From assembly GCA_030835875.1 (NCBI GenBank), contig JAURQY010000099.1:1-5275 (forward strand): 5,275 nt of DNA, read 5' to 3'. A model generated the notes under the pieces. The model did not search any database and was not told the origin of the DNA. It was given only the letters and a program-made list of their open reading frames with translations. Source of the stretch: Nitriliruptorales bacterium. Lineage in GTDB: Bacteria; Actinomycetota; Nitriliruptoria; Nitriliruptorales; Nitriliruptoraceae. The position numbers and the translations under genes were made by a program. Every line of letters begins with the position of its first letter. Position 1 is the stretch's first letter. Shown in pieces: positions 4,782 through 5,275 of this stretch.

Positions 4782-5275
4782 CAGGCATCCCCTCCCTTGT
4801 CCTCAGCGTCGGCCACGGGGGCCTCGACCACGGGGGTCTCAACCACAGGGGTCTCGACGGCGGGCGCGTCGGTCGCGACCGGCGCCTCGGCCACAGGAAC
4901 CTCGGGCGCTGCCGGGGCTTCGGCCGCAGTGGCCGGAGCCGGGGCGGCGGCCGGGACCACCGCACGAGGTCCGCCGACACCGGTGACCTTCTTCGCCACG
5001 TTGGCCGCCTTGCGGGTGGCCTTGCGACGCGGACGGTCGTCGACGGGACGGCCCTCAGCCATCGCCTTCGCACGGTCCATCGCGCGCTGCGCCTCGGCCT
5101 CCTCGCCGGAGCCGATCATGTCCCCGGTGTAGACCCAGACCTTCACGCCGATGCGGCCGTAGGTGGTCCGGGCCTCGTCGAAGCCGTAGTCGACCATCGC
5201 GCGCAGCGTGTGCAGCGGGACGCGGCCCTCGCGGTACCACTCGGTGCGGCTCATCTCCGAACCACCGAGGCGACC
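4781..5275 (-). CDS. rpsC: 30S ribosomal protein S3, C-terminal part (5' end outside window)
   Basis: S3 sits at the mRNA entry channel of the 30S subunit, where it helps bind mRNA and contributes to the ribosomal helicase. Only the last 164 residues are visible. The frame is open to the right edge, and the ATG at 5254 is internal because the codons before it read GRLGGSE, the conserved S3 sequence preceding MSRTEWYREGRVPLHTLRA. The C-terminal KH-linked S3 domain is intact through DYGFDEARTTYGRIGVKVW (visible residues 29-47). After about residue 57 comes a tail of roughly 107 residues: first charged and helical (EEAEAQRAMDRAKAM), then basic (RPRRKATRKAANVAKK), then low-complexity Ala/Pro/Val/Glu with three VE(T/A)PV repeats. 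Long S3 tails of this type are known in actinobacteria. The stop TGA shares one base with the ATG of L16 (TGATG), so the two are probably translationally coupled. Confidence 0.97.
   Translation of the reverse strand, partial: GRLGGSEMSRTEWYREGRVPLHTLRAMVDYGFDEARTTYGRIGVKVWVYTGDMIGSGEEAEAQRAMDRAKAMAEGRPVDDRPRRKATRKAANVAKKVTGVGGPRAVVPAAAPAPATAAEAPAAPEVPVAEAPVATDAPAVETPVVETPVVEAPVADAEDKGGDA
4814..4858 (-). repeat. 15-bp tandem repeat, 3 copies, in the S3 tail
   Basis: Three head-to-tail 15-bp units lie at 4814-4828, 4829-4843 and 4844-4858. On the plus strand the units read cacgggggcctcgac, cacgggggtctcaac and cacaggggtctcgac. They are in frame with rpsC and encode VETPV, VETPV and VEAPV. The few differences are single-base changes. 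Because the unit is a multiple of three, gain or loss of copies would keep the S3 frame, so this spot could vary in length between strains. Confidence 0.9.

Noticed and set aside
4410..5132. Plus-strand open frame of 240 codons with Ser/Thr/Gly/Val repeats
   Set aside because: The apparent repeats (TTGVSTTGVST) are the antisense of the VETPV repeats in S3; it is not an independent repetitive surface protein.
1..5275. Mobile element, CRISPR array, tRNA or novel accessory system
   Set aside because: Coding by thirteen universal ribosomal protein genes fills nearly the whole window in the standard order; no repeats with spacers, transposase, integrase or RNA gene signature is visible.

Overview
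The window is a continuous minus-strand run of ribosomal protein genes, read here from the right edge to the left. The order is rpsC (S3, 5' end cut off), rplP (L16), rpmC (L29), rpsQ (S17), rplN (L14), rplX (L24), rplE (L5), rpsN type Z (S14), rpsH (S8), rplF (L6), rplR (L18), rpsE (S5) and rpmD (L30, 3' end cut off). This is the canonical bacterial order of the distal S10 operon followed directly by the spc operon. By family knowledge rplO (L15) and secY should follow beyond the left edge, and rplV (L22) should precede rpsC beyond the right edge.

The DNA is strongly GC-rich, with third codon positions almost all G or C. The proteins look like those of high-GC Gram-positives: a 61-residue four-cysteine S14, an L24 with a four-cysteine zinc-ribbon-like end, and an S3 with a long Ala/Pro/Val tail. 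I infer Actinomycetota, perhaps a deep-branching lineage (Acidimicrobiia or Nitriliruptoria are possible), but the lineage cannot be fixed from this window alone.

Layout: 5275-3887 holds S3, L16, L29 and S17, which overlap or abut. A 46-nt gap leads to L14 and L24 (overlapping), then 25 nt to L5, which is followed at once by S14. The largest gap, 79 nt, separates S14 from S8. L6, L18 and S5 follow with gaps of 16, 25 and 17 nt, and L30 overlaps S5 by one base. Almost every gene has a purine-rich Shine-Dalgarno sequence 5-11 nt before its start, often inside the last codons of the gene upstream, so translational coupling is likely throughout. I see no convincing promoter or rho-independent terminator, which fits one long transcript.

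All thirteen products are structural proteins of the 30S or 50S subunit and act in the cytoplasm. I found no hidden novel system. The points worth a second look are an L30 whose reading frame continues at least 41 residues past the normal end of the family, a 15-bp tandem repeat in the S3 tail, an Arg/Gly-rich extension on S5, two gene ends where the same REEA codons double as the next gene's Shine-Dalgarno, and a 16-codon open frame ending exactly at the S8 start.
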